DNA of 64,000 nucleotides, taken from positions 1,178,001 through 1,242,000 of the forward strand of contig NZ_JBHTJH010000017.1 of assembly GCF_042675645.1 (NCBI RefSeq), in the 5' to 3' direction. The stretch comes from Sungkyunkwania multivorans (lineage in GTDB: Bacteria; Bacteroidota; Bacteroidia; Flavobacteriales; Flavobacteriaceae). Both the position numbers and the translations under genes were made by a program. Below, piece by piece: positions 43,822-53,175 of the stretch (its first letter is position 1; each line of letters begins with the position of its first letter). The notes beneath the pieces are model-generated. The model did not search any database and was not told the DNA's origin. It saw only the letters and a program-made list of their open reading frames with translations.

Positions 43822-44652
43822 TTAATTTGGGTTATTGATATATCTATGTGATATATTCAGTTTTATATTTCGTTCACCATCTTTCTCGTTCAATTCTAAA
43901 ATTGCCCTACGGTCATTGGACAATGAAAATTTGGGCATTACATAAATAAACCTTACCATTTTACCTTCTGCAATTTTTGACGGCAAATAGTGCTTGTAAA
44001 TAGGCTCTTGATATAAACTCTGTAAAGATTTCTTTTTCCCTTTTTGTCGGGTCTCGATTGAGAGGTTCAAGAAATTCAAATCGTAATCCATTGAAGAATT
44101 ATTCTCAATCTGGATAACAAAATAGAGTTCTTCTTTATCAAAAACAATATTTTCAACATTCAAGACAATGCCTTGAGTTCGCTTCTTAATCCGACCAACA
44201 CGCTGGTTTCTGTTAAGAAGATAGGAACAGAATTTTTGATAATAGTAGGTCCTGTTATCTATATTTTTTTCAGAAGTAACAACCTGAATCGAATCGGTTA
44301 CAATTGGTTTTTCATTCCCAATACTATTTGTTACTGGGATAAAATAATTGAGCTTTGACAGATGCTTCTTATATCTTACAATATACGAAAAAATTGCACC
44401 ATTCCTGTTGACTACCAGTAGATTACTTTCTTTGCCAGGTTTAGCCTGAAGCAGCCCGAAATATTGTTCTTTTTCACGATTATAGCTGAAAACAAAATTA
44501 TCCGAACCGGTTATGCCTTGTCGTATGGGTTCTGGAAAAAATAGCGCAACGTTTTTAGTGTCGTTTGCATAAATTGTATCTAGTACTGTGTCTGTTTGAG
44601 CTTTCGCGAAAGCGGAAATAATGAGAGCTGAAATTATAATATACTTTTTCAT
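43822..44652 (-). CDS. traN: Conjugative transposon protein TraN (DUF4138, VirB9-like)
   Basis: A 276-aa secreted protein with a signal peptide ending A-F-A-K-A-Q. The N-terminal half matches TraN/DUF4138: N-D-T-K-N-V-A-L-F-F-P-E-P-I-R-Q-G, then G-S-D-N-F-V-F and L-L-V-V-N-R-N-G. It is an outer part of the mating pore acting with TraM. Length is usual for the family. Confidence 0.88.
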   Translation of the reverse strand: MKKYIIISALIISAFAKAQTDTVLDTIYANDTKNVALFFPEPIRQGITGSDNFVFSYNREKEQYFGLLQAKPGKESNLLVVNRNGAIFSYIVRYKKHLSKLNYFIPVTNSIGNEKPIVTDSIQVVTSEKNIDNRTYYYQKFCSYLLNRNQRVGRIKKRTQGIVLNVENIVFDKEELYFVIQIENNSSMDYDLNFLNLSIETRQKGKKKSLQSLYQEPIYKHYLPSKIAEGKMVRFIYVMPKFSLSNDRRAILELNEKDGERNIKLNISHRYINNPN

Positions 44653-44684
44653 AAGAGTGCGTTTTTAAATACCCATTATGGGCT

Positions 44685-45614
44685 TCATAATTTTGGTTTT
44701 AGAATTAATTTGTAGTTGTTGAGCACAGTTACCTTCACGTTTCGATTACGACGTCTAAATACCTGCGTGATTCCGCCCACTTGTGGAACGGTAGGAATAT
44801 TGATATCACCAATAACATCATCCAAAACTTCTGTGGTAGCTTCTGCCCTAAAATTATTTTGCACATAAATACCTTCGCTGCCATCCAACAAATCGAATGC
44901 CTTCAATTTGGTAGGATGATGCTTAATATTCTCAATTTCGATTAAAGCACGATTAGGTTGAAAGCTAATAAACCCAAAAACTGGTGTATTCTTTGGCATT
45001 GGCTTACCATTTATAGTTGCTGATTTAGTAAGACGCATCCGCAATCTAGTGTTCGCCTTAACAACCTGGTCGCCATCGACAACCACATATATCGTTTCAT
45101 CCGTATTGCCAATAATCGAAACTTCATTGGGTTTTGGCGAAGCAGCAAAGAATAATTGATGCTCTAGCCCTAATTCTTTGGCTTCAATTTTTTGTTCTCG
45201 CATTATTTCGGCTGAATCGATTTGTTGTGCGCTTTTTTTCACAACTTTCTTTTGCCATAAGTTTCTGTATTTCTTGTCAGAGTATTGAATTTTACCTGCA
45301 TTGTATATACTATCCACAATGCGTTCTTTTTCGAGTTCTGGCAAATCAGGATTGTAAAGACCTGTGGAATCCAAAAGTTTTTCATCGTAGATGCTAGGTG
45401 CGTTATTCTCGCGCACTTCCTTTAAGTCATTGATAGCATCAAGTTTGGAATCATACTCTTTTTGGTTTTCGTCCAAGTCCGGTACCAAGGTTTGTTCAAG
45501 GTTTTCATTTTCACTTTCGTCATCGCCCATAACCATCATAGAATAGGAAATCAGGAAAATGAAAATCACAGCTAGTACTGCTGCAAAAACTATTTTGTTC
45601 TTTTCTACTTTCAT
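44685..45614 (-). CDS. traM: Conjugative transposon protein TraM (VirB10-like)
   Basis: One N-terminal membrane helix (about 8-27), a charged, Pro-poor periplasmic linker and a C-terminal beta domain with T-R-L-R-M-R-L-T, G-F-I-S-F-Q-P-N-R-A and a final L-I-L-K-P-K. This is the TraM layout: an inner-membrane protein spanning the periplasm to TraN. 309 aa is shorter than the ~400-450 aa of CTnDOT TraM, mostly in the linker. The traL gene that often lies between traK and traM is absent. Confidence 0.85.
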   Translation of the reverse strand: MKVEKNKIVFAAVLAVIFIFLISYSMMVMGDDESENENLEQTLVPDLDENQKEYDSKLDAINDLKEVRENNAPSIYDEKLLDSTGLYNPDLPELEKERIVDSIYNAGKIQYSDKKYRNLWQKKVVKKSAQQIDSAEIMREQKIEAKELGLEHQLFFAASPKPNEVSIIGNTDETIYVVVDGDQVVKANTRLRMRLTKSATINGKPMPKNTPVFGFISFQPNRALIEIENIKHHPTKLKAFDLLDGSEGIYVQNNFRAEATTEVLDDVIGDINIPTVPQVGGITQVFRRRNRNVKVTVLNNYKLILKPKL

Positions 45615-45644
45615 AATCGTGGTTTTTAAGTGCCGATTATCGGC

Positions 45645-46265
45645 TCAACTTTCATCGTTTAATTTTTTTAAGGTGTTCTCGAAATAGTTTGTAATCAACA
45701 AACCGTGTGGATTGTTCGGAAAGTTTCTATCAACGGGAATTAAGTTTCCACTAGAAACCAGTTCATAAGTGTCTATTATTGAGCCTCTATTGATTTCAAA
45801 GACGGTAACCGTTCTAAAGGTGTATGTTCCGTTTTGTTCCCCTATTTGTGAATCAATACTTAGTACTTTTTGAATAAGCGAATATTGCAATAATCGATTG
45901 TAGACACCATCAGCTTTTTTCTGGCGATATAGATTGTCCACAGAACTATTACCCAGCCACAGAGCCTTTTCAAGATTCCTTTCGTAGTTACTGGCATCGA
46001 TATTATAGAAGTAGTTGTGGAACTGGTCTAAATGGGCTAATGCCTCGACCTTGAAATTTTCTTTTTGGGTAACGAGCTTCAACGGAATAATACTACCATC
46101 GGTATTGATAGCAAAGGCACTATTGAGCGCTTCTTTATTCGTTTTAAAAGCCATCCATAATGAAAAGGTGTTAGATAGCATTGCAAAAATGACAACTGCC
46201 AACACGATAAATCTGTTCAATTTTAAGACGTTGTATATGTTCTTATATGGTGTTTTCATTTTCAT
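45645..46265 (-). CDS. traK: Conjugative transposon protein TraK (VirB8-like)
   Basis: A 206-aa bitopic protein: basic N-terminus, one membrane helix (about 17-35) and a periplasmic domain with E-A-L-A-H-L-D-Q-F-H-N-Y-F-Y-N-I-D and Y-E-L-V-S-S-G-N-L-I. It matches TraK of Bacteroidota ICEs and VirB8 in layout, a nucleation part of the pore. It lies 5 nt after traJ. Confidence 0.9.
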   Translation of the reverse strand: MKMKTPYKNIYNVLKLNRFIVLAVVIFAMLSNTFSLWMAFKTNKEALNSAFAINTDGSIIPLKLVTQKENFKVEALAHLDQFHNYFYNIDASNYERNLEKALWLGNSSVDNLYRQKKADGVYNRLLQYSLIQKVLSIDSQIGEQNGTYTFRTVTVFEINRGSIIDTYELVSSGNLIPVDRNFPNNPHGLLITNYFENTLKKLNDES

Positions 46266-46270
46266 TGGAA

Positions 46271-47095
46271 TTAACTTGTAAATAATCTGAGGGTAAATGA
46301 GGTGGCGCGCTTGTATAATTTGAATTTTAGAAAAACAATAAAACCAACCGACCCAAGCTGAACTACAGGTGCAAAAAAGCCCTGACCAACATCAGTTCCA
46401 AAAAGGTTTGTCCAGAAGTTCGTATTGATTTCCGTATAGAGTGCATTTACAAATACGTTGACCAAAAAGAAGGCTGGCACCAACATATAAACCGCAGCGT
46501 ATAATTTGAAAAATGTATAGGCAAGTGAACGGAATTTTTCAAAAACCGCCAGACTGATTACCAACGGAAAAAAGGCTTGCATTATACCCAATAAAAAATA
46601 GCGTTCTGCAAGGAAAAGCGGGTAGATGAACAAATCTAAAATCCAGAGGATAAGACTAATGATAAATGCAAATATTTTGAATCCATAAAGTGGTGTGACC
46701 AAGGCTTCATATAATAATGTCATAGCATTTTTTGCGGCATCCATAAGGTTGACATCTTCTTCAATAGGAATATCTTGCATCTGCAAGGGCAGTAAGGCAG
46801 GTGCCGTACCACGATATTGTGCTTCTATAGACACAAGAATACTATCAAAAAAACCCAGTACTTGAGTAGAAAAAATAACCAGGAGAACTATGGCAAAATT
46901 CTTTGCCAGTTCTCCTGGACTCAACCCCCAAGTATATCCGTCCTTATCGGCAATACCCTCATTATATTTTTTAAGGATATTAACCAGAAAGAACAATACG
47001 GCAAGTGTTTTCATTCCTGCAATGGTGTATTGCGAGAAACTGCTATTCTGTATGGTTTGAAATACAGTATCGATATATTCTAGTCCGATTGACAT
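46271..47095 (-). CDS. traJ: Conjugative transposon protein TraJ (VirB6/TrbL-like)
   Basis: A 274-aa polytopic membrane protein with about six helices and a W-G-L-S-P-G-E-L-A-K-N-F loop near residue 55, as in TraJ of CTnDOT-type elements. It forms the inner-membrane channel of the secretion system. Somewhat shorter than the ~330 aa of CTnDOT TraJ. Confidence 0.85.
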   Translation of the reverse strand: MSIGLEYIDTVFQTIQNSSFSQYTIAGMKTLAVLFFLVNILKKYNEGIADKDGYTWGLSPGELAKNFAIVLLVIFSTQVLGFFDSILVSIEAQYRGTAPALLPLQMQDIPIEEDVNLMDAAKNAMTLLYEALVTPLYGFKIFAFIISLILWILDLFIYPLFLAERYFLLGIMQAFFPLVISLAVFEKFRSLAYTFFKLYAAVYMLVPAFFLVNVFVNALYTEINTNFWTNLFGTDVGQGFFAPVVQLGSVGFIVFLKFKLYKRATSFTLRLFTS

Positions 47096-47104
47096 TACTT
47101 TTCT

Positions 47105-47737
47105 CTAATAGGTGGTTTCACGGTTATTAATTTTATCCTGCATTTTTCTGAAGGAAATAATGTCCTTGTAGCGTTTAGTTTTAGTTGTGATATTAGCAAC
47201 CATTTCCTTTGATTCCTGTTCTTTCTGCTTTAAAACTTCAGCACGTTCAGCATCTGACATCTTTAAATTATCGCTGGATAGGATTTCACCCATAAATTCA
47301 ACCGTGTCCAAAGAATTTTGGACTATGGCGTCGAATGATTCCGCAACTCGTGTTACTTCCTCTGGTTTTATATAGGGTGAGTTTAAAATATCCTGTAAAT
47401 CGTTTTGCATTACGTTGATAAGGCGTTGATTGTTCTGTGCAATTTCCTCAACTGCTCTAAGCTGTTGTACAACGCTGGATACTTTCTCTATAGCTTCTTT
47501 AGCATCTTTCAGGAATTTTACAGACTTAATCATTTCAGCTGTCTGCTTGCCTGATTCTATAAGTTGTTTTACCAAGCTTACAAAGTTAGTGTTGTCATAA
47601 ACTGGCATTCCTTGGGCTTTAGAGCCGCTAGGCAATAAAAGGGCGACCGTTAAGAATAGCCCAAACAAGATTGTTTTGATTTTTGTTTTACTAATTGTTA
47701 CGTATTTGTTTTGGTATTCGTGAATTTTTGATTTCAT
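47105..47737 (-). CDS. traI: Conjugative transfer protein TraI (DUF4141-like, VirB5-type)
   Basis: A 210-aa protein with a signal sequence (hydrophobic core, S-K-A-Q-G) and a mostly helical mature part: P-V-Y-D-N-T-N-F-V-S-L-V-K-Q, K-F-L-K-D-A-K-E-A-I-E and a C-terminal R-x-x-D-I-I-S-F-R-K-M. The order TraG-TraI-TraJ agrees with TraI of CTnDOT-type ICEs. It is probably an exported pilus-associated or periplasmic component. Confidence 0.78.
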   Translation of the reverse strand: MKSKIHEYQNKYVTISKTKIKTILFGLFLTVALLLPSGSKAQGMPVYDNTNFVSLVKQLIESGKQTAEMIKSVKFLKDAKEAIEKVSSVVQQLRAVEEIAQNNQRLINVMQNDLQDILNSPYIKPEEVTRVAESFDAIVQNSLDTVEFMGEILSSDNLKMSDAERAEVLKQKEQESKEMVANITTKTKRYKDIISFRKMQDKINNRETTY

Positions 47738-47741
47738 AATA

Positions 47742-50144
47742 TTATGTTTTAGATGTGAATTCTTTTATAGCCAATTCCATATCATTGGTCTTTTCGTAAA
47801 TGGCCATTATGGCCTCATTTTCTTGTCCATCGGTCAGATAAGCTGCATACACTTCTTTAGGAACTTCAAGCCTAAAAATGTTGCTTTGCTTTCCTATTTT
47901 GATGAACATTTCGGTGTACTTTCGTGGTCCGGAAAGGTTGTTCTTGATGGACTTTAACTGGTTTAAATCGTGGCTTGAAAGGTTGAGCCTTTTGACCAAT
48001 TCGTCATAGCCTTTTTCGTTGTTTAGGCTGTAAATGACCTGCGTATTCTCTAGTATGCTAGCAGATGTTGAATTATTGGGCAGCTGATTAATGGATTGCA
48101 GAATAATCCCAATCGCACCATTCTGTTTACGAATAGCTTGATAGTAGAATTCAACACTTTCTAGTACGTTGTCAAACTTTAGTTGTTTGGCAAACTCATC
48201 GAAAAGGATGATACCTTTTTCAGCCCTGTTTTTCCATATTGTTCTTTGGATGGCCGACTTAATCAGCTTCAACATTACGGACAAGATTTCCTTGTTATCC
48301 TTTACTTCATCTAGCTCAAAAACAATTAGGCGTTTGTCCTCAATTTTATAGGTTTGGTCTTCGCTAACTTCAAAGAGGAAGCTATATAGACCATCGCCGA
48401 CATACTCAGACATTACGTGCAAGAAGCTGGTAATATTGAAATAGTCGGGATGGATTTTTAAGGTGTTCAGAAGGTCTTTCTGATTCCGCTCTATAAAATT
48501 GTAAAAACCATCCAGCGAATGATTTTCTGAAGTATTGTTGTAATAATAGCGCAGTATCTTTTTAACCGAAACTGATTGTGCTTTGGTCACTTTTAAATCA
48601 GAGGCGAACAGTTCAAATAAGAATACAGATAAGTCTTCCAAACGTTCAGGTGTGAGGTCGTTTACATCACTTATATAAAAAGGATTAATGCCTAGATTCT
48701 TTCCACTTTCATAACGAAGCACAGTGTATTTCTCAGGATAGAGTTTGGCAAACTTGGTATAAGAACCACCCAAATCTATTATGACTAGACGGACACCGCT
48801 CTCAAAATATTGGCGTAGAATGTTATTTGCTAAAAAAGACTTGCCTTCGCCCGTAGGGGCGAAAATGGCAAAGTTGCGTGCTTTGATACGTTTCTTAAGT
48901 TCGTCCCAAACGTCCTTTAGAACTGGAACGTTATGTTCTCTATCATTAAAGATGATTCCGGTGGCATCAGAATTGTAATTGGTATTATTTATAAACAGGC
49001 ATAAAGCGTGCTTTAAATCGGTTACATACAAATCATTGTTTGAAAAGTTGGAAGAAAAACAGCAGTAACTATTTAATATATAGTTCTTCCGTTCCTCACC
49101 TCTTGGATAATATGGGATAATATCCAGTTCCTTAAATTCAGTTTTGATTTTAGAACCGATTCGACTTAAATTTTCAGGGTTTTTATCCCAATAGACGATG
49201 TTGAGATGACCACGAATAATCCGTGCATTGTCATCTGCATTGATTTGGTCGAGAATATGTTGAATTTTACCAAGTACCACTTTGTTCTGTGAACCGAAGT
49301 TGGAACTTTTGTTGAGTTCTTCAACTTTCTTATCGAGCAGCTTGCGCCACTTTTGTTTATCATCCAAATACAGGATTTGATTAACAATATGATTCTCATT
49401 AAGCGTAAGCCCTAAGCCATCAATAAACCCTTGATGAAACACGAAATCGTCAGAAGTGAATTTCTCATTGGTCTTGCTACTCTGTACACTTTCGCCAAAG
49501 CACAGTTCGCTATTGATAGCCAGGGCATCAAAATGGTTTTCGCCAATATTGACGCTTTTCTTTTCTAATATGATGTCCGTATCAAAACCTTCATTGAATC
49601 CATTGAAATAACCATTTGTGAGGTGCTGAATGTCTTTCGCTTTAAGCGGGACAAAGGTCATTTTTCGGCTATTGTTTATAAAGGAAACCGAATCACTAAC
49701 CGAGCCAGTGAAGCTCTTAACGTTGTCATCTAATTGTTGAACAATCCCTTTAGAAACTTTACGAAAAGGGTTGACATATTTTGAATTATTTAGAGCCTTG
49801 TTCTTAGTGAGCGTAAAGAACAAAAAGCAACGATGTTCCATATAAGCACGTCCTTTGAAATGGTCGTGTGTTGCTTTTTCTAAAAATGTTGTACTCGGAA
49901 GTTCTTCTGAAGTGTAACTCTTTTTAAGGTAGATATCCTGTTTTTGTACCACCGTGCCAATAGGTAAAGATTTTAAAGCCTGAAACCAAGCGCCGTGTAT
50001 ATCCTCAAAGTCTTTTTCTGATAGGGAATAAATTTCTGGTAGCGTTCCTTTATAGCACAGAACGACATTGCCATTATTGGCAAATATTATATTGTCCTGA
50101 ACATCTGTAATAGGATTATATGCCGAAAGATTAATCTTGTTCAT
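47742..50144 (-). CDS. traG: Conjugation ATPase TraG (VirB4-like)
   Basis: An 800-aa VirB4-type ATPase. Walker A is A-P-T-G-E-G-K-S-F (429-437) and Walker B G-I-I-L-F-D-E-F-A-K; the arginine-finger region with Q-S-I-N-Q-L follows. The N-terminal CagE-like domain precedes. It powers assembly and transfer through the pore. It overlaps the end of traF by 14 nt, so the two are coupled. Confidence 0.95.
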   Translation of the reverse strand: MNKINLSAYNPITDVQDNIIFANNGNVVLCYKGTLPEIYSLSEKDFEDIHGAWFQALKSLPIGTVVQKQDIYLKKSYTSEELPSTTFLEKATHDHFKGRAYMEHRCFLFFTLTKNKALNNSKYVNPFRKVSKGIVQQLDDNVKSFTGSVSDSVSFINNSRKMTFVPLKAKDIQHLTNGYFNGFNEGFDTDIILEKKSVNIGENHFDALAINSELCFGESVQSSKTNEKFTSDDFVFHQGFIDGLGLTLNENHIVNQILYLDDKQKWRKLLDKKVEELNKSSNFGSQNKVVLGKIQHILDQINADDNARIIRGHLNIVYWDKNPENLSRIGSKIKTEFKELDIIPYYPRGEERKNYILNSYCCFSSNFSNNDLYVTDLKHALCLFINNTNYNSDATGIIFNDREHNVPVLKDVWDELKKRIKARNFAIFAPTGEGKSFLANNILRQYFESGVRLVIIDLGGSYTKFAKLYPEKYTVLRYESGKNLGINPFYISDVNDLTPERLEDLSVFLFELFASDLKVTKAQSVSVKKILRYYYNNTSENHSLDGFYNFIERNQKDLLNTLKIHPDYFNITSFLHVMSEYVGDGLYSFLFEVSEDQTYKIEDKRLIVFELDEVKDNKEILSVMLKLIKSAIQRTIWKNRAEKGIILFDEFAKQLKFDNVLESVEFYYQAIRKQNGAIGIILQSINQLPNNSTSASILENTQVIYSLNNEKGYDELVKRLNLSSHDLNQLKSIKNNLSGPRKYTEMFIKIGKQSNIFRLEVPKEVYAAYLTDGQENEAIMAIYEKTNDMELAIKEFTSKT

Positions 50145-50415
50145 AATCGAAGCCCGAGTTTCTTTTGTTACTTATTATTCTTGGGAAGGCTTTAGCCATT
50201 TGAAATAGTTGTGGGTTAAGTGTTATTCTCGTGAGGGCTACATATAAGGCAGCATTAAAAACGAGAACGCCAATTATTATCCCGAAACTGAAAGAGAAAA
50301 TGATAATGAGCAGCGAAGCCAAAATAGACACCATCATTAGGGCGAACAGGGAAATAGGCAGCCCAAAAATGACTGCCCTTTTTCTAATGTTTTTATAGAC
50401 CTCGAATTTCTTCAT
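50131..50415 (-). CDS. traF: Conjugative transposon protein TraF (DUF4133, VirB3-like)
   Basis: A 94-aa protein with two adjacent hydrophobic helices and K-x-F-x-V-Y-K-N-I-R-K-R-A at the N-terminus, the layout of TraF/DUF4133 and VirB3. It sits immediately before TraG, as in other Bacteroidota ICEs. Confidence 0.88.
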   Translation of the reverse strand: MKKFEVYKNIRKRAVIFGLPISLFALMMVSILASLLIIIFSFSFGIIIGVLVFNAALYVALTRITLNPQLFQMAKAFPRIISNKRNSGFDYEQD

Positions 50416-50451
50416 ACAGCTTTTTTAATAAAGCCCTCGATGAGGGTTCAT

Positions 50452-50739
50452 TTATACTACGATGCCTATTAAATATGTGAAGATGCCGACAACTGCGCCA
50501 GCAATCAAAACAAACACAAGCACTCTAGTAATACCTTTTTTTAGGTCTGCGTTTTCCCCAAAGAAATGTCCTGCATTAAACAGGAATCCAACTAGAAAGA
50601 TGACGCCAAGTAAAATTGGAAATATGGTACGTATGGTATCGCCCACATCATTAACGGAATCTTCAATTCCCCCAATTTGAGCAAAAAGTGATGTTGAGAG
50701 CAACGATAAAAAAGTTGCTAAGTAGACTGATTTTTTCAT
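50452..50739 (-). CDS. traE: Conjugative transposon protein TraE (DUF4134, VirB2-like)
   Basis: A 95-aa protein with a signal sequence (S-L-F-A-Q) and two hydrophobic helices separated by a short loop containing G-H-F-F-G-E and D-L-K-K-G-I-T-R. The organisation is that of VirB2 pilin-like proteins and matches DUF4134/TraE. It is the first gene of the minus-strand tra operon. Confidence 0.88.
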   Translation of the reverse strand: MKKSVYLATFLSLLSTSLFAQIGGIEDSVNDVGDTIRTIFPILLGVIFLVGFLFNAGHFFGENADLKKGITRVLVFVLIAGAVVGIFTYLIGIVV

Positions 50740-50928
50740 AATAAAACTGTTTAGATTTTTTGTTCATTTTCCCTTTCTGAAATTTACATATATTTGTACA
50801 TAAATAACTGAAAATCAAATATTTGTGAATAAAATATTAATTGAAATCAATTGAATTTAATTGTTATTATTTAGCATCAAATTCTATGAATTTTTGAAGG
50901 AAAGTTGTTGATAACACGAAAATTGAAA

Positions 50929-51570
50929 ATGAAAAAAGTGCTTAAAAACGTCAGTTTTGTCTTTTTGCTTCTAAAAATGTGCATCATTTTTGGACAAGAA
51001 ACGAGTACTCAAAAACGAATCGTAATTGATGTTGGCCACGGTGGAAAAGATGCTGGTGCGACAGGTGTAAATGGCATCCAAGAAAAGGATGTTGTACTCA
51101 ATATTGCAAATACCATTTTGAAGCTAAATGACAAGTTGGATAAGCCTTTGGATATTTACTTAACTAGGTATACCGATACACTCATTTCTTTATCGGACAG
51201 GACTAGGCTGGCCAAAGCACTGAATGCCGATTTGTTTTTGTCTTTGCATTGTAATCATTCAGATAATCCCAATGCTAGAGGTATTGAAGTATATGTGTCA
51301 GAGAAACAATCTAAGTATCTAGATGAATCTACTTGGTTGGCTTTTCAGTTTCAAGCAGCGTTTAAAAAAGAATTGGGTTTTGAGAGTCGTGGTGTGAAGT
51401 TTGAGGACTTTCAGGTGTTGAGAGAAACTGTAGATAATTTTGCAGCTGTACTTCTGGAATTGGGGTTTTTGAGTAATGGGGATGAAGCTAACTATGTATT
51501 AAAACTAAAGAATATCAGCACCATTTCTTTCGCTATTTTATTGAATATTGCTAATTTTTTTATACTATAG
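50929..51570 (+). CDS. N-acetylmuramoyl-L-alanine amidase (Amidase_3)
   Basis: A 213-aa secreted enzyme. The start ATG at 50929 gives a signal sequence. The zinc set of Amidase_3 is seen: H in D-V-G-H-G-G, E in I-Q-E-K-D, H in L-H-C-N-H and catalytic E in L-L-E-L-G-F-L-S-N. It cleaves the peptide from muramic acid and would locally open the peptidoglycan for the mating pore, lying divergent from traE. The last residues are hydrophobic. Confidence 0.92.
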   Translation: MKKVLKNVSFVFLLLKMCIIFGQETSTQKRIVIDVGHGGKDAGATGVNGIQEKDVVLNIANTILKLNDKLDKPLDIYLTRYTDTLISLSDRTRLAKALNADLFLSLHCNHSDNPNARGIEVYVSEKQSKYLDESTWLAFQFQAAFKKELGFESRGVKFEDFQVLRETVDNFAAVLLELGFLSNGDEANYVLKLKNISTISFAILLNIANFFIL

Positions 51571-51744
51571 ATTTTGAGTAATTTTTATGAGGAAATAATT
51601 CGGATAATAAAATTGATAGTTCTTACTGTTTTTAAACAACTAGCTAAGGTTTTTCAGAAAGAGTTATAGAAATGTAGTCGTCTTTTCAAATAAATTACCT
51701 AGGATACTATGCCGAAAAAAATTTAACAATTGAAACTTTTAAGT

Positions 51745-51752
51745 TACATTTG
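51745..51752 (+). promoter_or_regulatory. TAnnTTTG -7 element upstream of the ABC-3C operon
   Basis: TACATTTG lies 38 nt before the regulator ATG. A TTG at 51730 is only 12 bp upstream and is too close to serve as the -33 box, so only the -7 element is supported. Confidence 0.35.
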
Positions 51753-51789
51753 TCAGGCTGTTTTTTTTCAAAATTTTAATTGTTTCAAT

Positions 51790-52005
51790 ATGAAAATATC
51801 TAGTAAAAACATTGGAGAAATGCTAAAAGAAGCAAGGGAGCAGAAAAATCTAACTCAGGAACAGTTAGCTCAAAAGGTAGGCAAAAAACGTGCTTATATT
51901 ACAAGGATTGAAACGGAACAAGGAAACAAAATAAATCTTCAAACCTTAAGAGAAATAGTGGAAAAAGGCTTAGAAGGGGAATTAAATATTGATTTAGATT
52001 TATAG
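51790..52005 (+). CDS. Xre-family HTH regulator of the ABC-3C operon
   Basis: A 71-aa HTH_3 protein: L-K-E-A-R-E-Q-K-N-L-T-Q-E-Q-L-A-Q-K-V-G, then A-Y-I-T-R-I-E-T-E as the recognition helix. The ATG at 51790 is chosen over the TTG at 51730 as it sits just before the domain. It ends 1 nt before the effector gene, so it is the first gene of the four-gene operon and most likely its repressor. Confidence 0.88.
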   Translation: MKISSKNIGEMLKEAREQKNLTQEQLAQKVGKKRAYITRIETEQGNKINLQTLREIVEKGLEGELNIDLDL

Positions 52006-52006
52006 A

Positions 52007-52900
52007 ATGGAACAGTTACTCAAAAATGCTTTTAAAGTTCAAATTGAAGCGAAACAAGGCTCAAATTTTGAGGAGTTTATTGACGAATTGTTCTTATTAA
52101 AATATGGTGCAGAAAATTACATTCCTATTCGCGGTACACGGGATAAAGGAAATGATGGGACAATTTTGACTGAAAACAAGATATTGGCTTGTTATGCGCC
52201 CAAAAAATATAATAAGTCCGATTTTACTTTTAAAGTTTTAGGTAGCGATAAGAAAGAAGGAGATTTTCCTAAATATGTAAATAACTGGAAGGAGCAATTT
52301 TGTAATTGGGAAATGCTTGTAAATCATGAAGTATCACCAGACCAATTAAGTCTAATTGAGGAACTTGAGGGGAATACCTTTATTAAGGGAATAAAGCAAA
52401 TTCTACACATAATAGAAAACGATTTTACAAATAATCAAAGGCGAAAATTAGCTACCTTTTTGGGTATTGGTGAATATTTCAGACAAGATTATATCTTGGA
52501 TATCATTCAAGATTTGTTGGATGATTCAAATAGAGATGACACTATTCAATTCGATAAATCAGATTTAACCCCACCAAAAGAAAAAATTGAGTTAAATTTT
52601 AATGAGGAAGATTGGGACGGAGTAAATTCCGAAATGATATTAGTTATGAAAGACTTCATAACGATTTCTAACATATTATCAGGGTATGAGGATAATGAAA
52701 AAGATTTAATAAAGCGCAGGATAATTGAAGATTACAATAAGCTTGGCGGCGATTTTAAAGCTAGATTAAATAGTTTGACAGAGGGATACACAAAACAGTA
52801 TAGTAATCTCGATGATGACGGCTATAGATTAAATGTTAGAACAATTTTACTCTATATGTTCGAACAATGTTTAATAGGAAGGAAAACAAATAAAGAATGA
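52007..52900 (+). CDS. ABC-3C effector with Mrr-like nuclease domain
   Basis: A 297-aa protein. The N-terminal ~80 residues look like a PD-(D/E)xK nuclease of the Mrr type: F-E-E-F-I-D-E-L-F (E22/E23), I-R-G-T-R-D-K-G-N-D50-G and I-L-A-C-Y-A-P-K66-K. The remaining ~200 residues are helical and would contact the other subunits. In ABC three-component systems such proteins are the toxic end effector. It overlaps the next gene (ATGA). Confidence 0.75.
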   Translation: MEQLLKNAFKVQIEAKQGSNFEEFIDELFLLKYGAENYIPIRGTRDKGNDGTILTENKILACYAPKKYNKSDFTFKVLGSDKKEGDFPKYVNNWKEQFCNWEMLVNHEVSPDQLSLIEELEGNTFIKGIKQILHIIENDFTNNQRRKLATFLGIGEYFRQDYILDIIQDLLDDSNRDDTIQFDKSDLTPPKEKIELNFNEEDWDGVNSEMILVMKDFITISNILSGYEDNEKDLIKRRIIEDYNKLGGDFKARLNSLTEGYTKQYSNLDDDGYRLNVRTILLYMFEQCLIGRKTNKE

Positions 52901-53175
52901 TTTTACCGCATCCAGAAAGTAATTTGAGGACCAACTTAATGGTTTTAGGAGCCGAAATTATAGGGATTATGAGCAAAAGCCCTTTTAATGAGAAGTATGT
53001 TTTGGTTGATGATGTTATGAATAAGTTTTTGAAAGTAGATAAAAATAGAACACCAGACCTCTTTTTATATGCCGTTACCTTTTTACATACTGTTGGAAGT
53101 ATCGAAAAGAAAGAATACAAGATAAAATTGATTAAGAATGATACCAGTAAAGAGCAATTAAATTTATTTCAATAA
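52897..53175 (+). CDS. ABC-3C middle component (MC6-like)
   Basis: A 92-aa winged-helix-like protein: M-I-L-P-H-P-E-S-N-L, L-M-V-L-G-A-E-I-I-G-I-M, D-L-F-L-Y-A-V-T-F-L-H-T-V-G-S-I and a C-terminal Q-L-N-L-F. The start M-I-L-P, the central F-L-x-x-V-G-x-I element and the size fit the middle component class 6 of ABC-3C systems. It overlaps both neighbours (ATGA and TAATG), so the three genes are co-translated. Confidence 0.75.
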   Translation: MILPHPESNLRTNLMVLGAEIIGIMSKSPFNEKYVLVDDVMNKFLKVDKNRTPDLFLYAVTFLHTVGSIEKKEYKIKLIKNDTSKEQLNLFQ